From IMG/VR virus record IMGVR_UViG_3300019458_000039, positions 1 to 57,436 of that record: 57,436 bases of DNA. One strand, given 5' to 3'. The notes under the pieces were generated by a model. The model ran no database searches. It saw nothing but the letters and a program-made list of their open reading frames with translations, and was not told the origin of the DNA. Made by a program: the position numbers and the translations under genes. This DNA is from a virus. Every line of letters starts with the position of its first letter. The first letter of the stretch is position 1. Of the stretch, positions 1-9,069 are shown in pieces.

Positions 1-1547
1 AGTGTTACTGTGCCTGTGAACGCAACACCTACCGGGCTAACTGTAATTGAGTTTGCACCATTAGTCATTGCAACGTTGCCGGCAGCCAGCGTGACGCCGA
101 CTGCTGGAGTTGCTGTGTGCCACAGAGCCATGCCACCAACACCGCCTTGTGCGTAGCCGGAAAATGTCGTTACACCACCAGCGTCAAAACGAACTTTTTC
201 GGCACCCGCAATTGCGATACTCACTCGACCGGCGCCACTGTCGTACGTACCTTTGGTTGCATCTGATGCAAACGTGTATGCAGGAAGTGCTGCTGTTCCA
301 GCCGCCAGTGTTATCTTGGCTGTGTTGACCCAGTCTGTACCATTGTATTGTAGGACATTGTTTGTTGCTGGTGCAGTAAGAACTACGTCTGTTAGATCAT
401 CAAGTGCCAGGTTCTCGGCTGTAAGAATTGGGAATGCTGAGCCGTTGACGCCTGCAATCCACTGGTCCGTTGTTTCATCCCACTCGAGTAGTGCAAATGG
501 GTCTACGCCACGATCGACGTGGATACCCGCATCGCTTGCTGCACCTTTTGTGAAGTTGATGAACGAATTACCTGCATTTGCAAATGTTGGTGCTGCTGAG
601 AACGTTTTGGTGCCTGTGATTGTTTCTGTGCCAGCGAGGTGAACAACGAGGGCATCAAGAGCTGCAACTTCAGCATCTGTTGCAAGAGCTGAAAGTGCAA
701 TACCACCATCTGCTAGCGCTGTACCAAGACCCGCAACTACGACCACGTTGCCGTTTACACCTACGAAATCATCAAGTTTTGTTGCGATTTCTACATCAGT
801 TGCTAGGGCTGTTAGAGCTGTACCACTGTCAATGATTTCACCAACACCGTTGAATGTGCCAACATTACCAGAAACAGCTGCACCTTGAATTGGCATGAAT
901 GAGCCAGAAACCGATGCCATATCAACGAACGTTGTGCCGTCGTTTGTAAACTGCCACTTGTCTGTTGCCTCATTCCAACGAATCGAAACATCGACTGAAG
1001 CGCCACGATCAATTGAGAACAGTGCGTTTGCAGGACCTGCTGCTCCCTTGTTCATGTAGAACTGTGAGTTTGGTGTACCGTCAACGTCTGCTTTCAACGC
1101 AAGAGCGTTGTTCATATCTGTAAACGTTGGGTAGTCAACAAGTGCTGCTGTTGGATCAGCAACAACGCGGTTCTGAGGACGTACATCCATGATTACCACA
1201 GAAGTAATTTGGGTAGTTGCTGAGGTCATATATACAGCCGCCAATGGCAAGTTGCCTGTTGGTGGAGCTGGGATGGCTGGTGCTGCTGATGATGTGCCGT
1301 GCGTTAGTACAACGGAACCAGCTGCGTTCAATGAGACCAATGTCCAACGATTTAGGGAACCTGGAGCTGCAATTGCCGGTGAATTACCACCTGGAAATTC
1401 CACAACTTCATTATCAGCATTCCAGAATGAACCTGCACGAATGCTTACCGTGAGATTTGGAATCAGCTGTGCGGAAACAGAAAGAGGCGCAAACTGAGCA
1501 CCCAGTTCTTTGTCTGTTTCACCTTTGATAGGAACAGCGTTCGACAT
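1..1547 (-). CDS. Tail-fibre-like structural protein, 3' part outside window
   Basis: The minus frame is open from ATG at 1547 (with AAGGAGAAA just upstream) to the window edge, giving 515 codons without a stop, so the C-terminus is missing. The protein is low in Cys and rich in Gly, Ala, Thr and Val. It carries two copies of a module of the type DRG-x(6-8)-W(N/D)E-TD-W near residues 165-190 and 335-360, followed by a VHLAGTETITGTKTFS segment typical of phage tail-fibre and baseplate-attached proteins. A late-promoter box lies upstream, and the gene is divergent from the gp43 operon. Function as a fibre or fibre-hinge subunit is inferred from composition and repeats. The exact T4 equivalent is not identifiable. 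Confidence 0.8.
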   Translation of the reverse strand, partial: MSNAVPIKGETDKELGAQFAPLSVSAQLIPNLTVSIRAGSFWNADNEVVEFPGGNSPAIAAPGSLNRWTLVSLNAAGSVVLTHGTSSAAPAIPAPPTGNLPLAAVYMTSATTQITSVVIMDVRPQNRVVADPTAALVDYPTFTDMNNALALKADVDGTPNSQFYMNKGAAGPANALFSIDRGASVDVSIRWNEATDKWQFTNDGTTFVDMASVSGSFMPIQGAAVSGNVGTFNGVGEIIDSGTALTALATDVEIATKLDDFVGVNGNVVVVAGLGTALADGGIALSALATDAEVAALDALVVHLAGTETITGTKTFSAAPTFANAGNSFINFTKGAASDAGIHVDRGVDPFALLEWDETTDQWIAGVNGSAFPILTAENLALDDLTDVVLTAPATNNVLQYNGTDWVNTAKITLAAGTAALPAYTFASDATKGTYDSGAGRVSIAIAGAEKVRFDAGGVTTFSGYAQGGVGGMALWHTATPAVGVTLAAGNVAMTNGANSITVSPVGVAFTGTVT

Positions 1548-1588
1548 AATTTTTCTCCTTGAAAACCGCCGAGTAAAATGCGTAAGGG

Positions 1589-1596
1589 TATTTATT
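1589..1596 (-). promoter_or_regulatory. T4-type late promoter box AATAAATA
   Basis: Read on the minus strand the box is AATAAATA. It lies about 40 bases before the ATG at 1547 and matches the box found before other structural genes in this window. Confidence 0.65.
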
Positions 1597-1614
1597 GAAG
1601 ATGCTGGGTAAACG

Positions 1615-1643
1615 TTGTCGTTTCTGGTGGGCCGGCGTAAAAT
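1615..1643 (+). promoter_or_regulatory. Sigma70-like promoter of the gp43 operon
   Basis: TTGTCG (1615-1620), a 17-base spacer and TAAAAT (1638-1643) form a host-type promoter. A TAGGAGAAG ribosome site and the gp43 ATG at 1666 follow. The -35 is imperfect (4 of 6), so the call rests on spacing, position and the absence of a late box on this strand. Confidence 0.55.
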
Positions 1644-1665
1644 CTTGTATCTAGGAGAAGAATGA

Positions 1666-4600
1666 ATGAGTTATATTTCTGCAATCACGAAAAACGAGGA
1701 CGTCATCGTTTGGGAGCGAGACGAGAATGGCCGAACAGAAGTCGTTTACCCGGCACCGCACTATTTCTACATTGATAACGTCAATGGCAAGTATCGAACG
1801 ATTTATGGAGATCGAGTTTCCAGAGTTGAATGCATTAGCAAAAGCGATTTTTACAACAAACGTCAAGAATACGAACGCAATGGACACACTTTGTACGAAA
1901 GTGACATCGCATCAGAACAACGCGTTCTTTCAATGGCATACTATGCCAAACCAGCACCAAAGCTTCATATCACGTTTCTAGACATTGAGGTTGATTATAA
2001 CCCCGAACTGGGCTTCGCAGGCGTTCAAAATCCCTATGCTCCCATTAGTTCAATTGCTATGTTTCACGAATGGAGCAATGAATTGGTTGTCTACACCGTT
2101 CCACCAGAAGCAGGATGGACAACCGAACGACTACTTGAAGAAATCGGCAAGGACGTACCTATTCCAACAACATATAAACTTCGACTACACGTCTGTGAAA
2201 ATGAACTCGAACTTCTCAACAAGATGATTGATGAGATTAGTGATGCTGACGTTCTTTCTGGTTGGTACAGTGATTTGTTCGATATGCCATACATCGCAAA
2301 GCGCATGGAGCGCTACAAGATTCCGCTTTCAAAACTCGATTTTCGGGGTTGCAAGCCAACCTGGCGCGAAGTGTTCTCCAAAGCTATTGTTGATGTGCAA
2401 ACAGGAGAACGAAAGAAACTTGGTGATACGATCGATCTTGAAGGTCGAATCCGTGTTGACTATCAATTACTATACAAAAAATACGAAGTAGCTGATAAAC
2501 CATCATACAAACTAGCATCAATCGAACAAGAGGTTGGTCTGGGACTTCCAAAGTTGGAATATCAAGGCTCATTACATGATTTGTATCGGAAGAACTACGG
2601 GTTCTTCACACGATACAACATTCGAGATGTTGAAATTCTGCACGGTTTCGAACAAAAGCTTGGCTACATCGAGCTTGCAAATCAAATGTATCACATTTCA
2701 ACCGGATTATTCGAGCACGTCACGGGCACTTTGAAACTAGCAGAGTTTGCTATCATTAACTATTGTCATCACGTGTTGAAACGTGTTGTACAAAATGCAA
2801 AGCCACCAGCCGTTGATCAACAAATTGCAGGAGCGCTTGTACTATATCCACAAGTTGGACTGCATGAATTCATTGCTTCCATCGATATCAACTCTCTGTA
2901 TCCAAGTGCTATTCGAGCTATCAATATCTCCCCGGAAACACTTCGTGGTCAGTTTCGTGAAGAGGAAAAAGCAACCGAAGCAATTGCCAAGGGGACTTTT
3001 GCTCAGCTTCATTTAACACTCGAAACGGGAGAGGTCGTAGTAATGTCCGGTGATGAATTTCGAGACTGGTTGAAGAAACGAAAGTGGGCCGTCAGTGGAT
3101 TTGGTACGGTATTTGATCAAAACGAACAAGGAATCATTCCGACAATTCTTGCCGAATGGTATGCGATGCGACGGAAATATCAAGCGATGAAGAAGGAAGC
3201 TGAAGCTGCAGATGATCACGATAAGGCTGACTATTATGATCGTCTCCAGTATGTGTTCAAGATCAAATTGAACTCACTGTACGGGGCGCTCACCAATTTG
3301 TATTTCCGCTTCTACGATCTTCGGATGGGAGAGAGTACAACTGGGACTGGCCGCATGATTCTACGACACCAATGTCGAAAAGTTGCTGAAATTCTTGACG
3401 GCAATTATAATGTTGAGTTTCCTCAATATGATACACCGAAAAGTGCTAGTGAAGCTGGTGTCGCTGATGCGGCTGCATTAGGTGGACCAGTGTTCAACGG
3501 TCGCTTTATGGCAGAATCGGTTCTATATGGCGACAGTGTTGCTGGTGATACTTTGATAGAGACAGTTAAAGGTCCAAGAACGATTGAAAGTTTATTTACA
3601 GCAACCAATAAACAAATTGACAAGAAAGAATATTGTTTCTTACAAGACCAACAAGCGCTTACTTACGATAAAGAAACAAAACAAACGTGTTTTAGACCAA
3701 TTAAATACGTGATGCGTCATAAAACAACCAAACAATTATATCGCGTGTGGATTACAAATCGTCAATATGTGGACTTGACTGAAGACCACTCTTTAATAAC
3801 ATACAAAAACACCCAACAGAGAAAAACGTCAGGAGATTTTTTGCAAGAAACAAAACCAACTAACATTTGTTCATCATTACTAACTCTTCCCTACATTCCC
3901 TTTAAAGGAACTTGTCAAACCGATTATTCAAAACATCTTTATACATTAATGGGCTATGTTATGGGCGATGGTTATGTAGATAAAACTAAAACGGGCGGAA
4001 CATTACTTTCAGTTGGAAGACAGGATTTAAATGTCGTTTGTTCGAATCTTTTACAACCTCTAAAGGAAGATGGTTGGATTTCATCGTGGTATGTTAAGCC
4101 AAACGGTCACGATATTCAAATTTCTTCTGTAAAGCTTCGCAAAACGCTGCGAAAACATCTCTACGAAGAAAACCAAAAGATTATTCCACGTTGGTTATTT
4201 ACTGACACCACTGAAAATATTTGTGCCTTTTTGCGTGGTTGGTTTTCTGCTGATGGTTGGTCAAATAATCAAAAGGTTGTTGGCCTTGCAAGTGTCAACG
4301 AGCAACACATTAAAGACATTCATAGATTATTGCTGTTGTGTGGGATATCATCAACGTGGTTTACAGAAAACACACCCAATTCCTATAACGGGCAACCAAC
4401 GGGAACATTTTCAACAAGACTTACAATTAGAAATCAAAAAGACTTTTACTCTTTGGTAGGATTTATACAACCACGAAAAACAAAGAAGTGGAATGAGGGA
4501 CGGAAAAAACAAGCAGAAACACGATACAATCTTTCATTTGCTAAATGTTTAAAAGTTCAAGCTCTGCCCCCAAGAGAACAATACGTCTATGATATTGAAG

Positions 4601-5463
4601 TTAATGATACTCATCTGTTTTATGCGAATGAAATACTTGTTCACAACACTGATAGCACATATTTCCGAACACATTGTACAAACGTCCAAGACGCTGTCAA
4701 AGTTGCAGATGCAGTTGCGAAAAAGGTCAACGAGTCATATAAAGCATTCTTACAACAGACTTTTTTGTGTAATGAAGGCTTCGATGAGGTGATTAAAGTC
4801 GGTAGAGAGATCATATCGGACCGTGGGATTTTAGTTGATAAGAAACGCTATGTATTGCATGTTGTTGACAAGGAGGGTAAACCGTCAGATAGTATGAAGG
4901 TCATGGGTCTTGACACAAAAAAGACCACATTGCCACGTCCTATCGCTGATCGACTTAATGCGTTTGTTGCGGGATATCTGAAGGGTAGCTCGTGGGAAAC
5001 TGTGGCTAGAGAGGTTGTCAATTACAAAGATGAGCTGCGCGCTGTAAAGGATGTGATGCAAATTGGACTTCCCAAGGGAATTCATGGTATTGAAGATTAT
5101 GAGAGGCAATATCGACAATTCGGTGAAGATACGCGTCTGCCCGGCCACGTGGCAGCAGCAATTCATTACAATCAATGTTTGAAGGAGTACGGAGATAAGA
5201 TCAGTCCACCAATCACAAATGACATGAAAATCAAGGTCTTTTACCTCGATGCACTTCATCAACTCGGCGGTTCGAAATTCAAAAGTATTGCTCTTCCAAC
5301 CGACATTGAAGTTGTGCCACCGTGGTTCCTAGAAAATTTTGACATTGACTACGATGCTCACATTGAACGATTAGTTGACAATCCACTCCAAAACATTTTG
5401 AAAGCAATAGGAAAGCGAACACCAACGAAACAAGATTTGTTGTTTGATGATCTTTTTGGCTAG
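1666..5463 (+). CDS. 43: Family B DNA polymerase gp43 with an in-frame intein
   Basis: Replicative DNA polymerase of T4 gp43 type. The frame encodes 1265 residues. Removing the intein (residues 624-994) leaves 894, close to the 898 of T4 gp43. Exonuclease motif I is FLDIEVD (D106, E108), followed by exo II around GWYSDLFDMPYI and exo III YNIRDVEIL. Polymerase motif A is DINSLYPSAI, motif B is KLNSLYGALTN, and motif C, YGDTDS, is split by the intein. The ATG at 1666 has AGGAGAAG upstream. The gene heads a plus-strand operon whose next gene follows after 5 bases. Splicing is needed for activity because motif C holds the catalytic aspartates. Confidence 0.97.
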   Translation: MSYISAITKNEDVIVWERDENGRTEVVYPAPHYFYIDNVNGKYRTIYGDRVSRVECISKSDFYNKRQEYERNGHTLYESDIASEQRVLSMAYYAKPAPKLHITFLDIEVDYNPELGFAGVQNPYAPISSIAMFHEWSNELVVYTVPPEAGWTTERLLEEIGKDVPIPTTYKLRLHVCENELELLNKMIDEISDADVLSGWYSDLFDMPYIAKRMERYKIPLSKLDFRGCKPTWREVFSKAIVDVQTGERKKLGDTIDLEGRIRVDYQLLYKKYEVADKPSYKLASIEQEVGLGLPKLEYQGSLHDLYRKNYGFFTRYNIRDVEILHGFEQKLGYIELANQMYHISTGLFEHVTGTLKLAEFAIINYCHHVLKRVVQNAKPPAVDQQIAGALVLYPQVGLHEFIASIDINSLYPSAIRAINISPETLRGQFREEEKATEAIAKGTFAQLHLTLETGEVVVMSGDEFRDWLKKRKWAVSGFGTVFDQNEQGIIPTILAEWYAMRRKYQAMKKEAEAADDHDKADYYDRLQYVFKIKLNSLYGALTNLYFRFYDLRMGESTTGTGRMILRHQCRKVAEILDGNYNVEFPQYDTPKSASEAGVADAAALGGPVFNGRFMAESVLYGDSVAGDTLIETVKGPRTIESLFTATNKQIDKKEYCFLQDQQALTYDKETKQTCFRPIKYVMRHKTTKQLYRVWITNRQYVDLTEDHSLITYKNTQQRKTSGDFLQETKPTNICSSLLTLPYIPFKGTCQTDYSKHLYTLMGYVMGDGYVDKTKTGGTLLSVGRQDLNVVCSNLLQPLKEDGWISSWYVKPNGHDIQISSVKLRKTLRKHLYEENQKIIPRWLFTDTTENICAFLRGWFSADGWSNNQKVVGLASVNEQHIKDIHRLLLLCGISSTWFTENTPNSYNGQPTGTFSTRLTIRNQKDFYSLVGFIQPRKTKKWNEGRKKQAETRYNLSFAKCLKVQALPPREQYVYDIEVNDTHLFYANEILVHNTDSTYFRTHCTNVQDAVKVADAVAKKVNESYKAFLQQTFLCNEGFDEVIKVGREIISDRGILVDKKRYVLHVVDKEGKPSDSMKVMGLDTKKTTLPRPIADRLNAFVAGYLKGSSWETVAREVVNYKDELRAVKDVMQIGLPKGIHGIEDYERQYRQFGEDTRLPGHVAAAIHYNQCLKEYGDKISPPITNDMKIKVFYLDALHQLGGSKFKSIALPTDIEVVPPWFLENFDIDYDAHIERLVDNPLQNILKAIGKRTPTKQDLLFDDLFG
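3535..4647 (+). mobile_element. Intein in DNA polymerase motif C, LAGLIDADG type
   Basis: A 371-residue insertion sits between YGD and TDSTYF, the recurrent polymerase motif C site. It begins with Ser (SVAGDTLIE, block A), has a block B-like segment around LTEDHSLITY, and ends with DIEVNDTHLFYANEILVHN (blocks F and G, terminal His-Asn), with Thr as the +1 residue. Two LAGLIDADG-like helices, LMGYVMGDG and LRGWFSADG, indicate a homing endonuclease domain with acidic residues kept. By eye the intein looks more A+T rich than the flanking exteins, which suggests separate origin. Confidence 0.95.
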
Positions 5464-5468
5464 GAGGA

Positions 5469-6395
5469 ATGATGTATCCGCGAATTGTTTATTGCGCTTG
5501 GTCCATTGGCAAATTTGTTCTCTTGGCTGCGGCAATGGCAGGGCTTCTTTGGCTTGTTGCTGGTAAGGCAAAGGCCGACGAACAACCGCCGTTCCCTCTA
5601 AATGCTCAATCTGTACTTGTCATCGATGCTGAGACAGGTGAAAAAATCATCGAGAAAAACGCAGAAGACATCCGTTCGATCGCCTCGATTACAAAACTAA
5701 TGACAGCTGTTGTTATTCTCGATGCTCGTCTTGATCTCGAGGAAGAAATCGTAATTACACAAGAGGATGTTGAGGCAACACGAGCGGATAGTGGAACGAG
5801 CCGTTCATTACCAGTTGGTGCAAAGCTCACTCGAGCGGAGCTACTCCATCTGGCGTTAATGAATTCCCAAAATCGCGCTGCCGCTGCTCTTGCACGCACT
5901 TATCCAGGTGGGGTTGATGTTTTTGTGGGTGCGATGAACCACAAAGCACAAATGATTGGAATGTACAGTACAAAGTACGTCGATTCGATTGGATTGCGTA
6001 ATGACAACGTCTCAACCGCCACAGACCTTGCCATTCTCGTTCGACATTCAAGTGATTACGTTCTCGTTAAGGACTTCAGTACATCGACTCAATTTGAGAT
6101 GACAACGTATAGTAAAAAGCGAGCCAAAAAGGTTGGCTTTGGTACCACGAACGGCCTTGTTCGAAAGCCTGATTGGACTATCGAAGTTCAGAAAACTGGC
6201 TACATCAAGGATGCCGGCCGTTGTGTTGTAATGATGACTTCAATGGGCGTGAAAAAGGTTATCGTCGTGTTGCTCAATGCCATTAGTAATGAAGCTCGGG
6301 CTGCTGATGCGTCAAACATCAAGCATTGGGTGGAGACGGGAGAAGCGCCAAAGAAACCGGCACCGCCGAAGAAACCGATCAAGAAACGCAAATGA
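5469..6395 (+). CDS. Secreted D-Ala-D-Ala carboxypeptidase/endopeptidase (S11, PBP7-like)
   Basis: This is a penicillin-binding-protein-type serine peptidase. The active-site triad is complete: S-x-x-K as SITK (Ser73, Lys76), S-x-N as SQN (Ser133, Asn135), and QKTGY (Lys242-Thr-Gly). An N-terminal hydrophobic segment (about residues 13-32, then AKAD) is a signal peptide or membrane anchor, placing the enzyme in the periplasm. The C-terminus is a Lys/Pro-rich tail. The family trims or cuts D-Ala cross-links in peptidoglycan. AGGAGG sits at 5462-5467, so the second ATG (5472) has better spacing than the first (5469). It follows gp43 by 5 bases and overlaps the next gene by ATGA. A role in lysis or wall remodelling is inferred. 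Confidence 0.9.
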   Translation: MMYPRIVYCAWSIGKFVLLAAAMAGLLWLVAGKAKADEQPPFPLNAQSVLVIDAETGEKIIEKNAEDIRSIASITKLMTAVVILDARLDLEEEIVITQEDVEATRADSGTSRSLPVGAKLTRAELLHLALMNSQNRAAAALARTYPGGVDVFVGAMNHKAQMIGMYSTKYVDSIGLRNDNVSTATDLAILVRHSSDYVLVKDFSTSTQFEMTTYSKKRAKKVGFGTTNGLVRKPDWTIEVQKTGYIKDAGRCVVMMTSMGVKKVIVVLLNAISNEARAADASNIKHWVETGEAPKKPAPPKKPIKKRK

Positions 6396-6832
6396 AGCGC
6401 CTATACACGTCATACTATTCCCGTTCAGGGAAACGACCAGAAGCTGTATCAATTAGTGCAAAAGAACCGTTCTTCTATAAGGGAAAACGAATGCGTTCTT
6501 TGGCTCCGTCGTGGGAGTTACTTCGTGATATCAAAGGTGGCACAATCAATGCGCAGGAATACACTCGCCGTTACGGGAAAGAATTAAAACAACGTCATCT
6601 AACCCCGGGCGCTGTCGTTGATGCTCTTCCCGAGGGTTCGATCCTGCTATGTTATGAAGGTCCAGGAAAGTTTTGCCATCGACACATTGTTGCTGTATGG
6701 TTGAATCTTTCAGGCGAAGCAGAAGTCTTCGAGCTGGAGAAGGATGGCTCACCGCGCACTACACCAACGTCTGTTGACGATCTTGTTGCACTTCTTGACG
6801 CAGACAGCGAAAAGGAGGAAAATGGTGAGTAG
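6392..6832 (+). CDS. DUF488-family protein
   Basis: A 146-residue protein. The start is the ATG overlapping the previous stop (ATGA at 6392). The N-terminus YTSYYSRSGK and the motif ILLCYEGPGKFCHRHIVAVW (about residues 87-106) are hallmarks of the DUF488 family, in which a conserved Cys and the CHR motif are invariant. The biochemical role of the family is not settled. Its place between a wall peptidase and the sliding clamp in a tight operon suggests early or middle expression but does not reveal function. The C-terminus is acidic (DSEKEENGE). Confidence 0.82.
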   Translation: MKRLYTSYYSRSGKRPEAVSISAKEPFFYKGKRMRSLAPSWELLRDIKGGTINAQEYTRRYGKELKQRHLTPGAVVDALPEGSILLCYEGPGKFCHRHIVAVWLNLSGEAEVFELEKDGSPRTTPTSVDDLVALLDADSEKEENGE

Positions 6833-6846
6833 AACAAGGATAACAA

Positions 6847-7557
6847 ATGAAACTCGACCCATTTACCCTCGCATATATTCAAAACGTTGTTGAGACGGCC
6901 CTTCTCGTTCATATCGATAGCGTCATCATCGAACCGGACAAAATTCGAGCAGTTGACGATGATCGCCTCGTTGTAATCTTCCAAGACCACGACGTTCCAG
7001 TTCTTCCCTTTCGCTCGATTGGTCTCAATCGAATCGACATTTTCATGTCGCGCTACCAGATCGCAAAGAGTTGCGACAATGTTGAAATTGAAGCGACTCT
7101 GGACGACGCAAAAGAATTTGCACGAGCATTAACGATGAAAGGTAAGGGTGTAAAGATTGATTATCGTTGTGCAAATCCTGCTACGATTGCAGCTCCTAAA
7201 ACACTGAATGACACTGTGAAATATCGTATCACACTGACACCCGAAGCTGTTCTCCTAATGTCCAAGGGTGCTTCCGCAATGAAAGCGGATGAGATCGAGT
7301 TTGTGGGTGACCCAGTTGATGGGGTGTCGTTTAAAATGGAAGACATTAACAAAGATACATTCGTCCACACATTCGCCAGTTCCTACACACTCGAGGGTGC
7401 GACTGGAATGCCGTCGAAGTTTGCCCATAGATATCCTGTCAAACACCTGTTGACACTATTCAAACAGTGCCCTGACGGCGACTTCTTCTTAACATCAAAA
7501 GGCATGATTAAAGTCGTTGTAAACAAGCTGGATTTGTACATACCACCGAGGACATAA
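6847..7557 (+). CDS. 45: Sliding clamp gp45
   Basis: A 236-residue protein, close to the 228 of T4 gp45, the trimeric processivity ring that tethers gp43 and, in T4, also activates gp55-dependent late transcription. The N-terminus MKLDPFTLAYIQNVV, the internal VLLMSKGASAMKADEIEF segment and the C-terminal VKHLLTLFKQCPDGDFFLTSKGM pattern are typical of T4-type clamps. An AACAAGGATAAC ribosome site precedes the ATG. It lies between gp43 and RNase H, as expected for a replication cluster. Clamp-loader genes gp44/gp62 are not in this window. Confidence 0.92.
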   Translation: MKLDPFTLAYIQNVVETALLVHIDSVIIEPDKIRAVDDDRLVVIFQDHDVPVLPFRSIGLNRIDIFMSRYQIAKSCDNVEIEATLDDAKEFARALTMKGKGVKIDYRCANPATIAAPKTLNDTVKYRITLTPEAVLLMSKGASAMKADEIEFVGDPVDGVSFKMEDINKDTFVHTFASSYTLEGATGMPSKFAHRYPVKHLLTLFKQCPDGDFFLTSKGMIKVVVNKLDLYIPPRT

Positions 7558-7559
7558 CA

Positions 7560-8012
7560 ATGGGAATGTTTAGTTTTTTACAAGCAACACAACGACCACC
7601 GGAAGGACCTACTCTTGAAGAGCGTCTCAATACTCGTTTTGATGAGCTTGCCAATCGTCTAATTAGAATGGAAGAGGCAAATGCAATCCTTCGACACGAC
7701 AACGCACAACTCCGTACAAAGGTTGAAGGATTTGAAAAGAAAGAAATCGAAGAACAAGCCAAGTACGATGCAACCGATCCCTGGATTAAGATTACGAGCG
7801 AAGGATTTGATGAAGTCAAAGGAATCGCAATCGGCCTAGACTGGAATGAGGCCTTCATCCAATACTTGAAGGACAATGGACTGAAAGGTGCCAACGACGA
7901 AGACATCGTTCGGAAGTATGTCGCATTTCTATACGAAGACCTTCTGGAAAAACTCGAGGAGAATGTCGTTGAACACGCATCTCAAAAGGGCAAGATTGCG
8001 GATTTCGAATGA
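7560..8012 (+). CDS. Uncharacterised coiled-coil protein of the replication operon
   Basis: A 150-residue protein not recognised by name. Residues about 18-65 are rich in Glu, Arg, Leu and Lys in a heptad-like pattern (TLEERLNTRFDELANRLI) and probably form a coiled coil. The C-terminal half is globular and acidic. It starts 2 bases after gp45 stops and overlaps the RNase H gene by ATGA, so it is co-translated with replication proteins. A partner or adaptor role is conceivable, but nothing in the sequence proves it. Confidence 0.75.
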   Translation: MGMFSFLQATQRPPEGPTLEERLNTRFDELANRLIRMEEANAILRHDNAQLRTKVEGFEKKEIEEQAKYDATDPWIKITSEGFDEVKGIAIGLDWNEAFIQYLKDNGLKGANDEDIVRKYVAFLYEDLLEKLEENVVEHASQKGKIADFE

Positions 8013-8920
8013 AATATCTAGTTTTTGATATCTCCAATATGCTGTACCGCACGTTCTTTGCTCACAAGGACGAGAGTGATGATACGATCGCAGGCCTCGC
8101 AATGCACTCTGCACTGATGACGCTGAACAAATACTTTCGACAGCATAAGCCTGATCGAGTCGTTATGGCGTTTGATCGGTCAAGCTGGCGTAAGAGTTAT
8201 ACAGCTAGCGATCTCTGCATCTCAAAGCGACCATACAAAGGCAATCGCCGCAAAGATATGTCGCCGGGTCAACAAGCAAAGTACGAACGCTTCTGTGGAC
8301 ATCTTAAAGACTTTGAGACATTGATTACAAACTACTCAACAATCATTACGCTTGCAGCAGATTTACTCGAAGCAGACGACGTGATCGCTGGTTTTGTACA
8401 ACTGCATCCACAAGATCAAATCGTACTGATCAGTAGCGACCAGGATTTCTTGCAGCTTTTGCGCCACCCACAGCTAACAATCATTTCCCCCGCAACAGAC
8501 AAGCCGCTTACGTTGGCAGAATACAACAACGATGCTGATTACTTCGTATTCTTTAATTGTGTTCGTGGCGATCATCAGACTGACAACATTCAATCTGCAC
8601 TTCCACGTGTTGGTGCAAAACGAATCGAGAAAGCCTACACAGATCCATTTGAACGGGTTCAAATGATGAAGGAATTGTGGACTGACCCCAAAACCAAGAC
8701 TGAATTCATGGTTGAAGATCTGTACGAAGAGAACATTCTCCTTATGGACTTGGCCCAGCAACCCGACCCAATTCGCGTCAAAATCGAAAAGACTGTTGTG
8801 GAAGCAGAGGCATTGGAGCGAAAGTATTCACATTTCCATCTGTTGAAGTTCTTGGGTAAATACAAGTTGGACAATATTGCAAAGCAAATTGATCAATTTG
8901 TTCCCCTACTAAGCAAATGA
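8009..8920 (+). CDS. rnh: RNase H / 5'-3' flap exonuclease
   Basis: A 303-residue protein, matching T4 RNase H (305). This FEN-1/PIN-like nuclease removes RNA primers and flaps from lagging strands. The N-terminal metal-binding aspartate lies in YLVFDISNMLYRTFFA. Further acidic clusters are VVMAFDRSSWRK, LLEADDVIAGF and VLISSDQDFLQLL, followed by the DNA-binding stretch around VRGDHQTDNIQSALPRVGAK. The ATG overlaps the previous stop and the stop overlaps the next start (ATGA on both sides), so the gene is translationally coupled in the gp43-gp45 operon. Confidence 0.93.
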   Translation: MKYLVFDISNMLYRTFFAHKDESDDTIAGLAMHSALMTLNKYFRQHKPDRVVMAFDRSSWRKSYTASDLCISKRPYKGNRRKDMSPGQQAKYERFCGHLKDFETLITNYSTIITLAADLLEADDVIAGFVQLHPQDQIVLISSDQDFLQLLRHPQLTIISPATDKPLTLAEYNNDADYFVFFNCVRGDHQTDNIQSALPRVGAKRIEKAYTDPFERVQMMKELWTDPKTKTEFMVEDLYEENILLMDLAQQPDPIRVKIEKTVVEAEALERKYSHFHLLKFLGKYKLDNIAKQIDQFVPLLSK

Positions 8921-9069
8921 CAACAAACAAAGAAGAGAATATTCTCGTTGGCTACAAAGGCACCGGAGACTTTGTGTGGTTGGAAAACGGTGTTCTTGTC
9001 TTCATGCTTGGCGGAGCCCACGACACTGGCTATTTCTATTGTCCGTACATTCCCAATGTTCAACTTTAG
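8917..9069 (+). CDS. 50-residue protein resembling the gp23 C-terminal segment
   Basis: A 50-codon gene whose ATG overlaps the RNase H stop (ATGA). It contains ILVGYKG near residues 9-15 and DTGYFYCPYIP near residues 36-46. Both strings also occur, in the same order, in this phage's major capsid protein gp23, as ILVGYKGGNG and DTGYFYCPYIP, with about 20 extra residues between them here. The two DNA copies differ mainly at third codon positions, which suggests long divergence under protein-level constraint rather than recent copying. The gene is too short to fold as a capsid domain on its own. Function unknown. Confidence 0.65.
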   Translation: MTTNKEENILVGYKGTGDFVWLENGVLVFMLGGAHDTGYFYCPYIPNVQL

